Notes: generated from the letters alone by a model not told the origin. Positions 49,877-60,493 are shown, counted from the stretch's first letter. The stretch: 64,000 bases of DNA from an uncultured Comamonas sp. (GCA_947306475.1 CAMZGS010000008.1:1-64000); one strand, 5' to 3'. A program made the numbers and translations.

Positions 49877-50599
49877 ATGAATTCTTCCCTGTTGCCCACC
49901 CCCTCCGACCAGCTGCGCAGCGCCCAGCCCGAGCATTGGCCGGTGGCCCCGGGCTGGCAGGCGCTGGTGACGCAGTTCTTTGCCAGCGCGCAAGGTCAGG
50001 CGTTGCAAAAATTTTTGCAGCAGCGCCTGGATGCCGGCGCCGTCATCTTCCCGCCCCAACCCCTGCGTGCGCTGGAGTTGACCGATGCCGATGCGGTGCG
50101 CGTGGTCATCCTGGGGCAGGACCCCTACCACGGGCGCGGGCAGGCCGAGGGGCTGGCCTTTTCCGTGGCGCCGGGCGTGCGCCTGCCGCCGTCGCTGCAA
50201 AACATCTTCAAGGAACTCCAGCGCGATCTGGGCGTGCCGTTTCCGCCGTTTCCCCATCCCGGCGGCTCGCTGGTGAAATGGGCGCAAAACGGCGTGCTGC
50301 TGCTGAATACCTGCCTGACGGTGGAAGAGGGCCAGCCGGCCAGCCACGCCGGCAAGGGCTGGGAGGTGCTGACCGATGCGGTGATCCGCCACGTGGCCGA
50401 GCAGGGGCGCCCGACGGTGTTCATGCTCTGGGGCAGCCACGCGCAGGCCAAGCGGCGCCTCATTCCCGGCGATCGCGGGCATCTGGTGCTCACCAGCAAC
50501 CATCCCTCGCCGCTATCGGCGCTGCGCCCGCCGGTGCCTTTCATCGGCAACGGCCACTTCAGCGCTGCGCGCGCCTTTCGCCAGCAGCACGGCTACTGA
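49877..50599 (+). CDS. ung: Uracil-DNA glycosylase
   Basis: VVILGQDPYHGRGQAEGLAFSV; GVLLLNTCLTVEEGQPASHAGKGWEVLTD; LTSNHPSPLSA. Confidence 0.96.
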   Translation: MNSSLLPTPSDQLRSAQPEHWPVAPGWQALVTQFFASAQGQALQKFLQQRLDAGAVIFPPQPLRALELTDADAVRVVILGQDPYHGRGQAEGLAFSVAPGVRLPPSLQNIFKELQRDLGVPFPPFPHPGGSLVKWAQNGVLLLNTCLTVEEGQPASHAGKGWEVLTDAVIRHVAEQGRPTVFMLWGSHAQAKRRLIPGDRGHLVLTSNHPSPLSALRPPVPFIGNGHFSAARAFRQQHGY

Positions 50600-50626
50600 A
50601 GGGCGTGGCGCGCGGCCTGGTCTGGT

Positions 50627-51712
50627 TCAGCGTCGGCGCTCCAGCAGCATCGCGTCGCCATAGCTGAAGAAGCGGTACTGCTGTCCGATGGCGTGCTGGT
50701 ACAGGGCGCGGATGTGCTCGTAACCGGCAAAGGCGCTGACCAGCATCATCAGCGTGCTCTTGGGCAGGTGGAAGTTGGTCAGCAGCAGATCGACCACCTG
50801 GAACTCAAAGCCCGGCGTGATGAAGATGGTGGTATCGCCCGTGGTCTTGCCGCTGGCGGCCCACGACTCCAGCGTGCGCACGCTGGTGGTGCCCACGGCC
50901 AGGATGCGTCCGCCGCGCTGGCGGCAGCGCTCCAGCGCGGCCAGGGTGGCCAGGGGGATGTCGTACCACTCGCTGTGCATCTGGTGCTGGCTCAGGTCCT
51001 CGGTCTTTACCGGCTGAAAGGTGCCGGCGCCGACGTGCAGGGTGACGTTGGCGGTCTCGACGCCCTGGGTCTTGAGGGCGGCGAGCACGCCTTCATCAAA
51101 GTGCAGTGCGGCGGTGGGCGCGGCCACGGCGCCGGGATGCCGGGCGAACACGGTCTGGTAGCGTTCGGCGTCTTCCTTTTCGTCCGGGTCTTCGTCGGCG
51201 TTCTGGTGGCGTTCGATGTAGGGCGGCAGCGGCAGGTGGCCAAACTGCTCCATCAGTTGCCAGGGCGTGGCGCCGTTGGCACCGTGCAGCGCCAGGTGGA
51301 ACAGCGGGCCATTGGCATCGGGCCAGCGCCCCAGCAAGGTGGCGTCAAAGCCGCCGTGGGCCAGACCACCGGCCAGGTGCAGGCGCGCGCCGGGCTGGGG
51401 CTTTTTGCTGACCTTCATGTGCGCCACGACCTCGTTGCCGCCGGGCAGCACGCGCTCGATGAGCAGCTCCAGCTTGCCGCCGCTGGCCTTCTCGCCAAAG
51501 ATGCGCGCCTTGACCACCTGGGTGTCGTTGAAGACCAGCAGGTCGCCCGGCTGCAGCAGGCTGGGCAGCTGGTGAAAGATGCGATCGACGGGGGGGCTGC
51601 TGCGCCCGTCAAGCAGGCGCGAGGCGCTGCGCTGGGCACACGGGTGCTGGGCAATCAGCTCAGGGGGAAGGTGAAAGTCGAAGTCACGCAGGGAAAAGCG
51701 CTGGTTGGGCAT
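50627..51712 (-). CDS. queA: S-adenosylmethionine:tRNA ribosyltransferase-isomerase
   Basis: [78 protein letters not shown]. Confidence 0.96.
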   Translation of the reverse strand: MPNQRFSLRDFDFHLPPELIAQHPCAQRSASRLLDGRSSPPVDRIFHQLPSLLQPGDLLVFNDTQVVKARIFGEKASGGKLELLIERVLPGGNEVVAHMKVSKKPQPGARLHLAGGLAHGGFDATLLGRWPDANGPLFHLALHGANGATPWQLMEQFGHLPLPPYIERHQNADEDPDEKEDAERYQTVFARHPGAVAAPTAALHFDEGVLAALKTQGVETANVTLHVGAGTFQPVKTEDLSQHQMHSEWYDIPLATLAALERCRQRGGRILAVGTTSVRTLESWAASGKTTGDTTIFITPGFEFQVVDLLLTNFHLPKSTLMMLVSAFAGYEHIRALYQHAIGQQYRFFSYGDAMLLERRR

Positions 51713-51839
51713 GGATGCTTGAGGGCCGAACAAGCCCGTTCCAAGAAAAACAAGGGCGCGATTGTCGCAAAAACCATGCCCCCTGCTGGCGATGGTGGCA
51801 CAGCCCGTGCCGCCGCATGGCGTCGGGCTGTGCAGGTGC

Positions 51840-53132
51840 TTACGCGGCAGCGCAGGCCGTCTGCTGCGCCGTGGCACTGGCAGCCGCCGCTGCCAGCATT
51901 TCGGCTTGCGCATCGGCGTGGGCAGCGGCCTGCCACAGGCTTTCCAGGTTGTTGAAGGACCACTGCTGCGGGTCTTCGCGCTGCACGATGGTCAGGTGGG
52001 GCGCGCGGCTGAGGTCGGTGCGCTCGGGCGGTGCCGTCAGGCAGTGGCGGCTGGTGTCGTAGAAGCGCACCACCTTCGGGGTCAGCAGGCTGTCCTTGTG
52101 GACGGCATAGACCACGGCCAGCTCACCGTTGCTCAGGCGCACCAGGCTGCCGATGGGGTACACCCCCAGGGTCTTGACGAAGGCGCCGAAGATTCTGGCG
52201 TCCAGGTGGGTGTCGCGCCACTGGGCCATGCGCTGCAGGGCCACGGCGGGCGACCAGCCCTTCTTGTAGGGGCGGTCGGAGGTGATGGCGTCGTACACGT
52301 CGCAGATGGCGGCCATGCGCGCCAGCTGGCTGATCTGATCGCCCTGCAGGCGGTCCGGGTAGCCCGTGCCGTCCAGGCGCTCGTGGTGGTGGCGGCAGGC
52401 GTCCAGCACCAGATCGTCCTCCACGCTGTGCTTGAGCAGCTCGTAGCCCGCCACGGGGTGGTGCTTCATGTGGGCGAACTCCAGGTCGGTCAGCGGGCCG
52501 GGTTTGTTCAGAATCTCCAGATCGGAGTGGGCCTTGCCAATGTCGTGCAGCAGACCGGCCATGGCGGCCTGATGGACGCCGGCTTCGTCAAAACCCAGCT
52601 GCTGGGCCAGCGCCACCATGAGGGCGCTGACGGCCACCGAGTGCATGTAGGTGTAGTTGTCGGCGGTCTTGAGGCGGGCCACGCTGATCAGGGCGTCCGG
52701 GTTGCGCACGACCGACTCGGTGATCTCGTTGACCAGGCTCGAGTTCTTCAGCATGTTGACGGTCTGCCCCATGCGTGCCTGGCTGAACATTTCCATTACG
52801 GCGTCGCGCGCCTGCGCGCACAGGGCGCGGGCATGGGCAACTTCCAGCCCCAGGGGGGTGGCATCGGTGCCGTGCGGTGTGAAGACTTCCAGGACCGGGG
52901 GCTCGGCCTGTTCGGGCGCATCGTGCGCAGTGACCTTACCCTGATGAACGTCCAACCCTTTGGACGTGTCGATCCACACCTCCGGCACACTGCTGGTGCG
53001 CAGCAGCCGCAGGTCTTCCGGGTCATCCAGCAGAAATGAACTACGCCAGAACGGATGGTGTATCCACGCTCCGCCCAGGGCGTGCACATGCATACCCAAA
53101 CGTAGTTGTTGAATGGTGACTTTCTTGTACAT
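51840..53132 (-). CDS. HD-GYP domain protein (putative c-di-GMP phosphodiesterase)
   Basis: [24 protein letters not shown] and [21 protein letters not shown]-terminal [21 protein letters not shown] (DUF3391-like). Confidence 0.93.
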   Translation of the reverse strand: MYKKVTIQQLRLGMHVHALGGAWIHHPFWRSSFLLDDPEDLRLLRTSSVPEVWIDTSKGLDVHQGKVTAHDAPEQAEPPVLEVFTPHGTDATPLGLEVAHARALCAQARDAVMEMFSQARMGQTVNMLKNSSLVNEITESVVRNPDALISVARLKTADNYTYMHSVAVSALMVALAQQLGFDEAGVHQAAMAGLLHDIGKAHSDLEILNKPGPLTDLEFAHMKHHPVAGYELLKHSVEDDLVLDACRHHHERLDGTGYPDRLQGDQISQLARMAAICDVYDAITSDRPYKKGWSPAVALQRMAQWRDTHLDARIFGAFVKTLGVYPIGSLVRLSNGELAVVYAVHKDSLLTPKVVRFYDTSRHCLTAPPERTDLSRAPHLTIVQREDPQQWSFNNLESLWQAAAHADAQAEMLAAAAASATAQQTACAAA

Positions 53133-53224
53133 ACGAAACGCTGAACTGTGCTTGGCGCGCGTACGCCAGTGGGCATGGTAGCCTGCGCGACAGCGCCACG
53201 TATGGCACCAACTGTCAAGAATTT

Positions 53225-55369
53225 ATGCACGCTGCGCCAGCACACCCACGTCCTGCGTCATCGGCGGCCGCCAAGGCGGCCAGGCCCAGTCCTGCCCGCC
53301 AGGCCATGCTCAAGCTGGGGCTGGTGCGCGACATCGATCTGGCCCTGCATCTGCCGCTGCGCTATGAGGACGAGACGCGCATCACGCTGCTGAAGAATGC
53401 GCGTGAGGGCGACACGGTGCAGATCGAGGCCACGGTCACCGCCTGCGAGGTGCAACAGCGTCCCCGGCGCATGCTCAAGGTGACGGTCGATGATGGCAGC
53501 GCCACCTGCGTGCTGACGTTCTTCAGCTTCTATGCCTCCCAGCAGAAAGCCATGGCCGTGGGTTCGCGCTGGCGCATCCGTGGCGAAGTCAAGGGCGGGT
53601 TCTGGGGGCGGCAGATGCTGCACCCCACCTGCAAGGCCGCCGGTGGCGAGCTGCCCCAGGCGTTGACGCCCATCTATCCGGTGGCCGCTGGTCTGCCGCA
53701 GGCCTATGTGCGTCGCGCCATTGCCACGGCCTTGCAGCGTGTGCAGCTGCCGGAAACCTTGCCCCGGGATGCCCAGCCGCCGATTGCCAATTATTGGGAT
53801 GAAAATGGCTTGAAGCCATTGCCCAGTCTGCGTGATGCACTATTGTTTTTGCACAACCCTTCGCCGGATGTGGCGCTCAGCACGCTGGAGGACCGCAGCC
53901 ATCCGGCCTGGCAGCGCCTGAAGGCCGAGGAGCTGCTGGCCCAGCAACTGTCGCAATACCAGGCGCGGCAGGTTCGGGCCAGCCTGCGTGCGCCGGCGTT
54001 GCAGGTGCCGCCTTCCCCTGCCGGGCAACCCAGTCTGGTGGAGCAGCTGCGTGCCGCCCTGCCGTTTGCCCTGACGGCGGCGCAGGAGCGCGTCTGCCGC
54101 GAAATTGCCGCCGACATGGCCCGCACCCAGCCCATGCACCGGCTGCTGCAGGGTGATGTGGGCTCGGGCAAGACCGTGGTGGCGGCCATGTCGGCCATGG
54201 TCTGTATCGCTGCCGGCTGGCAGTGTGCGCTGATGGCGCCGACCGAAATCCTGGCCGAGCAGCACTTTGCCAAGCTCGTGGGCTGGCTGGAGCCGCTGCT
54301 CGTGCCGATGGGCAAAAAGGTGGCGTGGCTGTCCGGCGCGCAAAGGAAAAAGGAGCGTGCCGCCATGCTGGAGCTGGTGGCCAGTGGCGAGGCGGCGCTG
54401 GTGGTTGGCACCCATGCGGTGATTCAGGAGCAGGTGCAGTTCCACAACCTGGCGCTGGCCGTGATCGATGAGCAGCACCGCTTTGGCGTGGCCCAGCGCC
54501 TGGCGCTGCGCGGCAAGCTGGCGCATGCGGGGCTGGAGCCGCATTTGCTCATGATGAGCGCCACGCCCATTCCGCGCACCCTGGCCATGAGCTACTACGC
54601 CGATCTGGATGTCTCGGTGATCGATGAGCTGCCCCCGGGGCGCACGCCCATCGTCACGCGCGTGCTGCCGGACAGCCGCAAGGACGAGCTGATCCAGCGC
54701 CTGGCCGCGCAGCTGGCCCAGGGGCGGCAGGTGTACTGGGTCTGTCCCCTGATCGAAGAGAGCGAAAGCCTGGATCTGAGTAATGCCACCGCCACCCATG
54801 CCGAACTGAGTGCGGCCCTGCCCGGCGTGCTGGTAGGGCTGCTGCACTCGCGCATGTCGGCAGCCGAGAAAAAGGCCGTGATGGAGATGTTTGCCAGCGG
54901 CCAGATGGGGCTGCTGGTGGCCACCACGGTGATTGAAGTGGGGGTGGACGTGCCCAATGCCTCGCTGATGGTAATCGAGCATGCCGAGCGTTTTGGCCTG
55001 TCGCAGCTGCACCAGCTGCGCGGCCGCGTGGGGCGCGGTGCCGTGGCCTCGGCCTGTGTGCTGTTGTATTCGGTGGGGGAGAGTGGCCGCCTGTCCGATT
55101 CCGGCAAGGAGCGCCTGCGCGCCATGGCCGAGACCAACGATGGTTTTGAAATTGCGCGCCGTGATCTGGAAATCCGTGGCCCCGGCGAGTTTCTGGGTGC
55201 GCGTCAGTCGGGTGCGGCCATGCTGCGTTTTGCGGACCTGGATCAAGACATGGCACTGCTGGAATGGGCACGCGCGCTGGCTCCGCGTATGCTCGCCCGG
55301 TTTCCGCAACAGGCCCAGCAGCACATCGAGCGCTGGCTGGGCAATAAAGCCGATTACCTGAAAGCCTGA
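53225..55369 (+). CDS. recG: ATP-dependent DNA helicase RecG
   Basis: MHRLLQGDVGSGKTVVAAMSAMVCIAAGWQCALMAPTEILAEQHF; VIDEQHRFGVAQR; LMMSATPIPRTLAMSYYADLDVSVIDELPPGRTPI. Confidence 0.97.
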   Translation: MHAAPAHPRPASSAAAKAARPSPARQAMLKLGLVRDIDLALHLPLRYEDETRITLLKNAREGDTVQIEATVTACEVQQRPRRMLKVTVDDGSATCVLTFFSFYASQQKAMAVGSRWRIRGEVKGGFWGRQMLHPTCKAAGGELPQALTPIYPVAAGLPQAYVRRAIATALQRVQLPETLPRDAQPPIANYWDENGLKPLPSLRDALLFLHNPSPDVALSTLEDRSHPAWQRLKAEELLAQQLSQYQARQVRASLRAPALQVPPSPAGQPSLVEQLRAALPFALTAAQERVCREIAADMARTQPMHRLLQGDVGSGKTVVAAMSAMVCIAAGWQCALMAPTEILAEQHFAKLVGWLEPLLVPMGKKVAWLSGAQRKKERAAMLELVASGEAALVVGTHAVIQEQVQFHNLALAVIDEQHRFGVAQRLALRGKLAHAGLEPHLLMMSATPIPRTLAMSYYADLDVSVIDELPPGRTPIVTRVLPDSRKDELIQRLAAQLAQGRQVYWVCPLIEESESLDLSNATATHAELSAALPGVLVGLLHSRMSAAEKKAVMEMFASGQMGLLVATTVIEVGVDVPNASLMVIEHAERFGLSQLHQLRGRVGRGAVASACVLLYSVGESGRLSDSGKERLRAMAETNDGFEIARRDLEIRGPGEFLGARQSGAAMLRFADLDQDMALLEWARALAPRMLARFPQQAQQHIERWLGNKADYLKA

Positions 55370-55456
55370 ATTGTGTCTGCTCGGCAGATTGGGCAAATAT
55401 CGACGATCATCCGCCTCCTTTTTGGATGAAATCCGTTCTCTTTTTTGTTGTTTCTT

Positions 55457-56419
55457 ATGACATTGACCGAACTGAAATACATCGTCGCCGTGGCCCGTGA
55501 AAGGCATTTCGGTCGCGCTGCCGAAGCCTGCTTCGTCTCTCAGCCCACGTTGTCGGTTGCGGTGAAGAAGCTCGAGGAAGAGCTGGACGTGAAGTTGTTC
55601 GAGCGCAGCTCCAACGAAGTCAGTGTCACAGCGCTGGGTGAGGAGATCGTGCGCCAGGCGCAAAGCGTGCTGGACCAGGCCGCCGAGATCAAGGAAATTG
55701 CCAAGCGCGGTAAGGACCCTCTGGCAGGCGTGCTCACCCTGGGGGTGATCTACACCATCGGCCCCTATCTGCTGCCCGATCTGGTGCGCAACTCCATTGC
55801 CCGCACGCCGCAAATGCCGCTCATGCTGCAGGAGAACTTCACCGTCAAGCTGCTGGAGATGCTGCGCACCGGTGAGATCGATTGCGCCATTCTGGCCGAG
55901 CCCTTCCCCGATTCGGGACTGGCCACGGCCCCCCTGTACGACGAGCCGTTCTATGCTGCCGTGCCCAGCACCCACCCGCTGGCGCAGGAAAGCTCGGTCA
56001 GCACCAAGCAGCTGCGCGATGAGACCATGCTGCTGCTGGGCGCGGGCCATTGCTTTCGCGACCACGTGCTGGAGGTCTGCCCCGAGTTTGCGCGCTACGC
56101 CAGCAACGCCGAGGGCATCCGCCGCAGCTTCGAAGGTTCGTCGCTGGAGACCATCAAGCACATGGTTGCCGCCGGCATGGGGGTGACCCTGGTGCCGCGT
56201 CTGTCGGTGCCCACCGATGCGCTGTCCAGTCCGCGCAGGCGTCGTGGCGACGAGCCCTACATCCGCTATCTGCCGATTCAGGAGCCGGATGGCAGCCCGC
56301 CGCCCCAGCGCCGGGTGGTGCTGGTGTGGCGCCGCAGCTTCACGCGCTACGAAGCCATCGCGGCGCTGCGCAATGCCGTGTACGCTTGCCCGCTGCCCGG
56401 TGTGCACCGGCTGGGCTGA
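55457..56419 (+). CDS. oxyR: LysR-family regulator, OxyR-like
   Basis: MTLTELKYIVAVARERHFGRAAEACFVSQPTLSVAVKKLEEEL; GHCFRDHVLEVC retains two Cys at OxyR-like spacing. Confidence 0.9.
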   Translation: MTLTELKYIVAVARERHFGRAAEACFVSQPTLSVAVKKLEEELDVKLFERSSNEVSVTALGEEIVRQAQSVLDQAAEIKEIAKRGKDPLAGVLTLGVIYTIGPYLLPDLVRNSIARTPQMPLMLQENFTVKLLEMLRTGEIDCAILAEPFPDSGLATAPLYDEPFYAAVPSTHPLAQESSVSTKQLRDETMLLLGAGHCFRDHVLEVCPEFARYASNAEGIRRSFEGSSLETIKHMVAAGMGVTLVPRLSVPTDALSSPRRRRGDEPYIRYLPIQEPDGSPPPQRRVVLVWRRSFTRYEAIAALRNAVYACPLPGVHRLG

Positions 56420-56551
56420 GACGGTGCGGAGGCGAGGCAGTCAGTGAGGCCAAACCGCCGTCCGGCCGTAGGGCGGTGGCTCAATGCGCTACAGTGCTCG
56501 TGAGGCCCACATGGTGTGGCGCCCCGCGTTGAAATCAGGAGATTGATCACC

Positions 56552-57094
56552 ATGGCAACCAAGTCCACCTCCAGCAAAACGACCAAGACCGCCAAGGCAG
56601 TGGCCGCTTCCTCGTCCGCCGTGTCCATCAACATCGGCATCAGCGACAAGGATCGCGCCGCGATCGCACAAGGGCTGTCGCACCTGCTGGCCGACACCTA
56701 CACGCTGTACCTGACCACGCACAACTTCCACTGGAACGTGACCGGTCCCATGTTCAACACGCTGCACACCATGTTCATGCAGCAGTACACCGAACTGTGG
56801 AATGCGGTGGACCCCATTGCCGAGCGCATCCGCTCTCTGGGTCACAAGGCGCCTGGCTCCTATGCCGCCTTTGGCAAGCTGTCGTCCCTGGCCGATGCGC
56901 CGGCCGAGCCGCCCAAGGCCATGGAGATGGTGCGCATCCTGGTCGAAGGCCATGAGGCCGTGGCCCGCACGGCCCGCGAGCTGTTCCCGCTGGCAGAAAA
57001 AGCCAACGACGAACCCACCGCCGACCTGCTCACCCAGCGCCTGACGGTGCACGAGCAAACGGCGTGGATGCTGCGCTCCCTGCTTGAGGATTGA
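56552..57094 (+). CDS. dps: Dps-family DNA starvation/stationary-phase protection protein
   Basis: [52 protein letters not shown] ferroxidase-type motifs. Confidence 0.94.
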   Translation: MATKSTSSKTTKTAKAVAASSSAVSINIGISDKDRAAIAQGLSHLLADTYTLYLTTHNFHWNVTGPMFNTLHTMFMQQYTELWNAVDPIAERIRSLGHKAPGSYAAFGKLSSLADAPAEPPKAMEMVRILVEGHEAVARTARELFPLAEKANDEPTADLLTQRLTVHEQTAWMLRSLLED

Positions 57095-57140
57095 TAGCTG
57101 CTCACGCTTGCTGTACAAGGGCTTCGGCCCTTTTTTCTTT
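57091..57140 (+). repeat. Solo copy of the dispersed AGCT-head element carrying a terminator hairpin
   Basis: AGCTGCTCACGCTTGCTGTACAAGGGCTTCGGCCCTTTTTTC; the dps TGA is part of TGATAGCTGC. Confidence 0.6.
57117..57137 (+). terminator. Intrinsic terminator with TTCG loop after dps
   Basis: AAGGGC-TTCG-GCCCTT followed by TTTTC. Confidence 0.7.
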
Positions 57141-57146
57141 GAGGTG

Positions 57147-58025
57147 ATGATGACCGCTGCTGCTGGCCCGCGCTCCAAACTGGCGCTGTACCTGGATTTG
57201 ATTCGCTTCGACCGGCCGGCTGGCTGGCTGGTGTTGGTCTGGCCCACGCTCACAGCCTTGTGGGTGGCGGCAGAAGGCTTTCCCGGCTGGCATCTGCTGC
57301 TGGTGTTTGTGCTGGGTACGGTGCTGATGCGCAGCGCGGGTTGCACCGTCAACGATATTGCCGACCGCAACTTCGACCGGCACGTCAAGCGCACTCAGGC
57401 GCGGCCCATCACCACCGGGCTGGTGAGTGTGCGCGAGGCGGCCATGGTGGGCGCCTCGCTGGCGCTGATCTCGCTGGCGCTGGTGCTGACCACCCGCTGG
57501 GAGGCCGTGGCCTGGTCGGTGCCGGCGGTGTTGTTCACCATCCTCTACCCCTACACCAAGCGCTTCTTTGCCATGCCGCAGGCCTTTCTGGGCATTGCGT
57601 TCAACTTCGGCATCGTGATTGCCTTTGCGGCGGTCACGGGCCAGGTGGGCAGCACCGCCTGGGTGCTGTGGCTGGCCAATATGTGCATGGTGCTGGGTTA
57701 CGACACCGAGTACGCCATGGTCGATCGCGACGACGACCTGAAAATCGGCATGAAAACCTCGGCCATCACCCTGGGGCGCTTTGACGTGCTGGGGGTGATG
57801 GCGTTTTTCGTCACCTGCCTGGCCCTGACGGCCTGGGTGCTGCAGCCCTACCAGCTGGGCTGGCCGCTGTGGGCCGCTGTGGCCGTGGCGGGGGCGCAGG
57901 TGGTGTGGCACTACACCCTGATCCGCAGCCGCCAGCGCCCCGGTTGTTTCACGGCCTTCAGCAAGAGCCACTGGATGGGAGCCACCGTGTTTGCTGGCGT
58001 GGCCCTGGGCTTTGCGCTGCGCTGA
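57147..58025 (+). CDS. ubiA: 4-hydroxybenzoate octaprenyltransferase
   Basis: [72 protein letters not shown]. Confidence 0.96.
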   Translation: MMTAAAGPRSKLALYLDLIRFDRPAGWLVLVWPTLTALWVAAEGFPGWHLLLVFVLGTVLMRSAGCTVNDIADRNFDRHVKRTQARPITTGLVSVREAAMVGASLALISLALVLTTRWEAVAWSVPAVLFTILYPYTKRFFAMPQAFLGIAFNFGIVIAFAAVTGQVGSTAWVLWLANMCMVLGYDTEYAMVDRDDDLKIGMKTSAITLGRFDVLGVMAFFVTCLALTAWVLQPYQLGWPLWAAVAVAGAQVVWHYTLIRSRQRPGCFTAFSKSHWMGATVFAGVALGFALR

Positions 58026-58075
58026 TCGGAGCGCACAGCGCGTACCCCTTTGCCTGTGCTTCGGGCGCCAAATCT

Positions 58076-58915
58076 TCAGGCACCAAATTCGGCGGCCAGC
58101 TCCTGCGCGCGCAGGCGTGCCTTGTGCAGGGCCTCGATGAAGTGCTCCGGCACCTGCATGGCCTGCATGTGCGTGATGGCCGCATGGGTGGTGCCGCCCT
58201 TGCTGGTGACGCGCTGGCGCAGGGTGGCGGCATCTTCGCTCGATTGCGCTGCCAGGGCCGAGGCGCCCCGGAAAGTGGCCACGGCCAGCTGGTAGGACTG
58301 CTCGGCACTCAGTCCCATGGCGGTGCCCGCTTCGGTCATGGCTTCCAGCAGCAGGAATACATAGGCCGGGCCGGAGCCAGACAGGGCCGTCACGGCATCG
58401 AGCTGCGCTTCCTCCTCCACCCAGACAAATTGCCCGGTGCCGCCCATGATGCGCTCGACCAGCTGGCGTTCCTCGGCGCTCACCTGCGGGTTGGCAAACA
58501 GGCCGCTCATGCCCTGACCAATCAGCGCCGGGGTATTGGGCATGGCGCGCACGATGCGCTCGCTGCCCAGCCAGCGCGCAATGCTGGCGCAGGCAATGCC
58601 TGCAGCCACGCTCAGGTGCAGCGCCTGCCGGGTATGGGGCGCCACGGGGGCGGCCGCTTGCGCAAACATCTGCGGCTTGACGGCCCAGACCACCACATCG
58701 GCCTGCGCCAGTGCCTGGGCGGCCTCATCGGCGCTGGCGTGAGCATGCACGCCCCACTGCTGCGCCAGCTGCGCGCGTGCGGGCTCGAAAGGCTCGACCA
58801 CGGTGAGCTGCTGGGCCGGCATGCCCTGGCGCACCAGACCGCCCAGGATGGCGCTGCTCATGTTGCCGCCGCCGATGAAGGCGATACGTGGATGGGTGGA
58901 GAGAGATGTGGACAT
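58076..58915 (-). CDS. proC: Pyrroline-5-carboxylate reductase
   Basis: RIAFIGGGNMSSAILGGLVRQG; VRAMPNTPALIGQGMSGL; DAVTALSGSGPAYVFLLLEAMTEAG. Confidence 0.95.
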   Translation of the reverse strand: MSTSLSTHPRIAFIGGGNMSSAILGGLVRQGMPAQQLTVVEPFEPARAQLAQQWGVHAHASADEAAQALAQADVVVWAVKPQMFAQAAAPVAPHTRQALHLSVAAGIACASIARWLGSERIVRAMPNTPALIGQGMSGLFANPQVSAEERQLVERIMGGTGQFVWVEEEAQLDAVTALSGSGPAYVFLLLEAMTEAGTAMGLSAEQSYQLAVATFRGASALAAQSSEDAATLRQRVTSKGGTTHAAITHMQAMQVPEHFIEALHKARLRAQELAAEFGA

Positions 58916-58934
58916 GGGACGCTTTCTTTTTAGG

Positions 58935-59010
58935 AGCAGTTGGCGATTGTTAATCAATGAAATAAATGTGTTCTTTTGCTGATATCCGCTACTGACAAGC
59001 GGAAGATGCT
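58935..59010 (+). repeat. Decayed paired copy of the dispersed element
   Basis: AGCAGTTGGCGATTGTTAATCAATG...CTACTGACAAGCGGAAGATGCT; the 76-nt span equals the canonical paired length. Confidence 0.4.
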
Positions 59011-59064
59011 TCACTTTTGGGATTTTCCGCCTGGCCGCGGCAACCGTGTGCAATGTCGCGTTTC

Positions 59065-59070
59065 TATAAT
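59065..59070 (+). promoter_or_regulatory. Candidate -10 element
   Basis: TATAAT 50 nt upstream of the 59120 ATG in an otherwise GC-rich region. Confidence 0.35.
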
Positions 59071-59119
59071 GAACTTCGTGTCATGGTTTTGTCCCCCTTA
59101 GAGCGAAAGTCCGCGAGTC

Positions 59120-60433
59120 ATGCAGCCATCTTCTTCCTCCATGAGTCAGATCAACTTTGCGCAGCTGCTGCGTGCCGGTGAGGGGCTGACCCAGTGGCGC
59201 CCCATGCTACTGGGGTTTCTGACCCTGGTGGCTGCTGCCGTGCTGATGGTGGTGGGTGTTGCCGCCGGGGGCGCCATGCGGGGTGGCTTCGGCGCAGCGC
59301 TGGCGGGGCTCTGCGTCCTGCTGGCCGGCGTGCTGATGGCTGCCGGCATGTCGGGCGTGGGCATTTTGCTCATGGACAAGGCCAAGGGGGTGGAGCCGCG
59401 CGCATTGATGGACGCGCTGGTGGCCGGGCTGTGGTGTCTGCCCAAGCTGCTGGGCTTTGCCGTGGTCATTGTGCTGGTGCTGCTGGCACTGGCGCTGCTG
59501 GGTGTGCTGGGGTATCTGCTGTGCAAGATTCCGGGCATTGGCGCCCTGTTCCTGTTCGTGCTGCACCCGGTCCTGGTGATTGTGGCGGCCGTGGTGCTGA
59601 CAGCGCTGTTCTGGGTGGCCATTCCCCTGTTCACCCCGGCTGTGTGGGATGGGCGAAGCTTCAAGGAGGCGCTCGCGCTGGTGCTGGCGGTGGCGCGTAC
59701 GCGTCTGGTGCAGACCGTAGTCCTGCTGCTGGGGCTGTACGTGGTGGTATCCATCATCGGCATGCTGGTGGCAACGGCACTGTTTCCCGGCTACGCCTTC
59801 ATGTCGGGGCTGGCCGCTTCGGTGCTGGATCCCTATGTCTTTGCCGGCGGCATGCACATGCTCTCAGGCATGTTTAGTCCCTACGGAGGCGGGTATGGAG
59901 GTTCCGGGTCGGGTCTGCTGTATGCTGGCGTGCTGGCGACGGTGTTGATCTTCGGTGTTGCGTTCACGCTGATGGCGCAGGTGGGCCTGCTGGGCATGAA
60001 CCTGGTGTACCTCTCGGCCACGGAAGGGCTGGACATCCGTGCCACCCAGGAAGAGCTGGATGCCGGGCTGGCCCAGGCCAGGGAGCGCGCCCAGCATGCC
60101 AAGGAGCGGGCACGTCAGGCCGCAGAGCAGATGCAGGAACGCGCACGCGAAGCGGCAGAGCAAGCCCGGGAGCATGCACGCCAGCGCGCGCAGGAGCGTG
60201 CTGCGGCACAGGCAGCAGCGGAGCAGGCGGCCAGCGAGGAGGCCGCAAGGCGCGAGGCCGAAGAGCGTGCGGTGCAGGAAGCTGGGCAGACTGCCCCCGA
60301 CGGACGGGACGATGCTGTTGCCGAGCACCAGGTTGATGCGCCGGCAGCCGCATGTCCGAAGTGCCATGAGGTGGTGGGTGCAGACGACCTGTTCTGTGGT
60401 GCGTGTGGCCATCGTCTCAAGCAGGTGGACTGA
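59120..60433 (+). CDS. Polytopic membrane protein with Ala/Glu/Arg-rich coiled-coil segment and C-terminal zinc ribbon
   Basis: Multiple hydrophobic helices, ERAQHAKERARQAAEQMQERAREAAEQ stretch, then CPKCHEVVGADDLFCGACGHRL. Confidence 0.7.
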   Translation: MQPSSSSMSQINFAQLLRAGEGLTQWRPMLLGFLTLVAAAVLMVVGVAAGGAMRGGFGAALAGLCVLLAGVLMAAGMSGVGILLMDKAKGVEPRALMDALVAGLWCLPKLLGFAVVIVLVLLALALLGVLGYLLCKIPGIGALFLFVLHPVLVIVAAVVLTALFWVAIPLFTPAVWDGRSFKEALALVLAVARTRLVQTVVLLLGLYVVVSIIGMLVATALFPGYAFMSGLAASVLDPYVFAGGMHMLSGMFSPYGGGYGGSGSGLLYAGVLATVLIFGVAFTLMAQVGLLGMNLVYLSATEGLDIRATQEELDAGLAQARERAQHAKERARQAAEQMQERAREAAEQAREHARQRAQERAAAQAAAEQAASEEAARREAEERAVQEAGQTAPDGRDDAVAEHQVDAPAAACPKCHEVVGADDLFCGACGHRLKQVD

Positions 60434-60464
60434 GAAACCAGTGGCCTGTCGGGGTAATAGGCCC

Positions 60465-60493
60465 TTGACGTACTAGGTAAATCCTGCGAGAAT
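60465..60493 (+). promoter_or_regulatory. Candidate spc operon promoter
   Basis: TTGACG - 17 nt - GAGAAT, followed by a ~160-nt structured leader before rplN. Confidence 0.5.
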
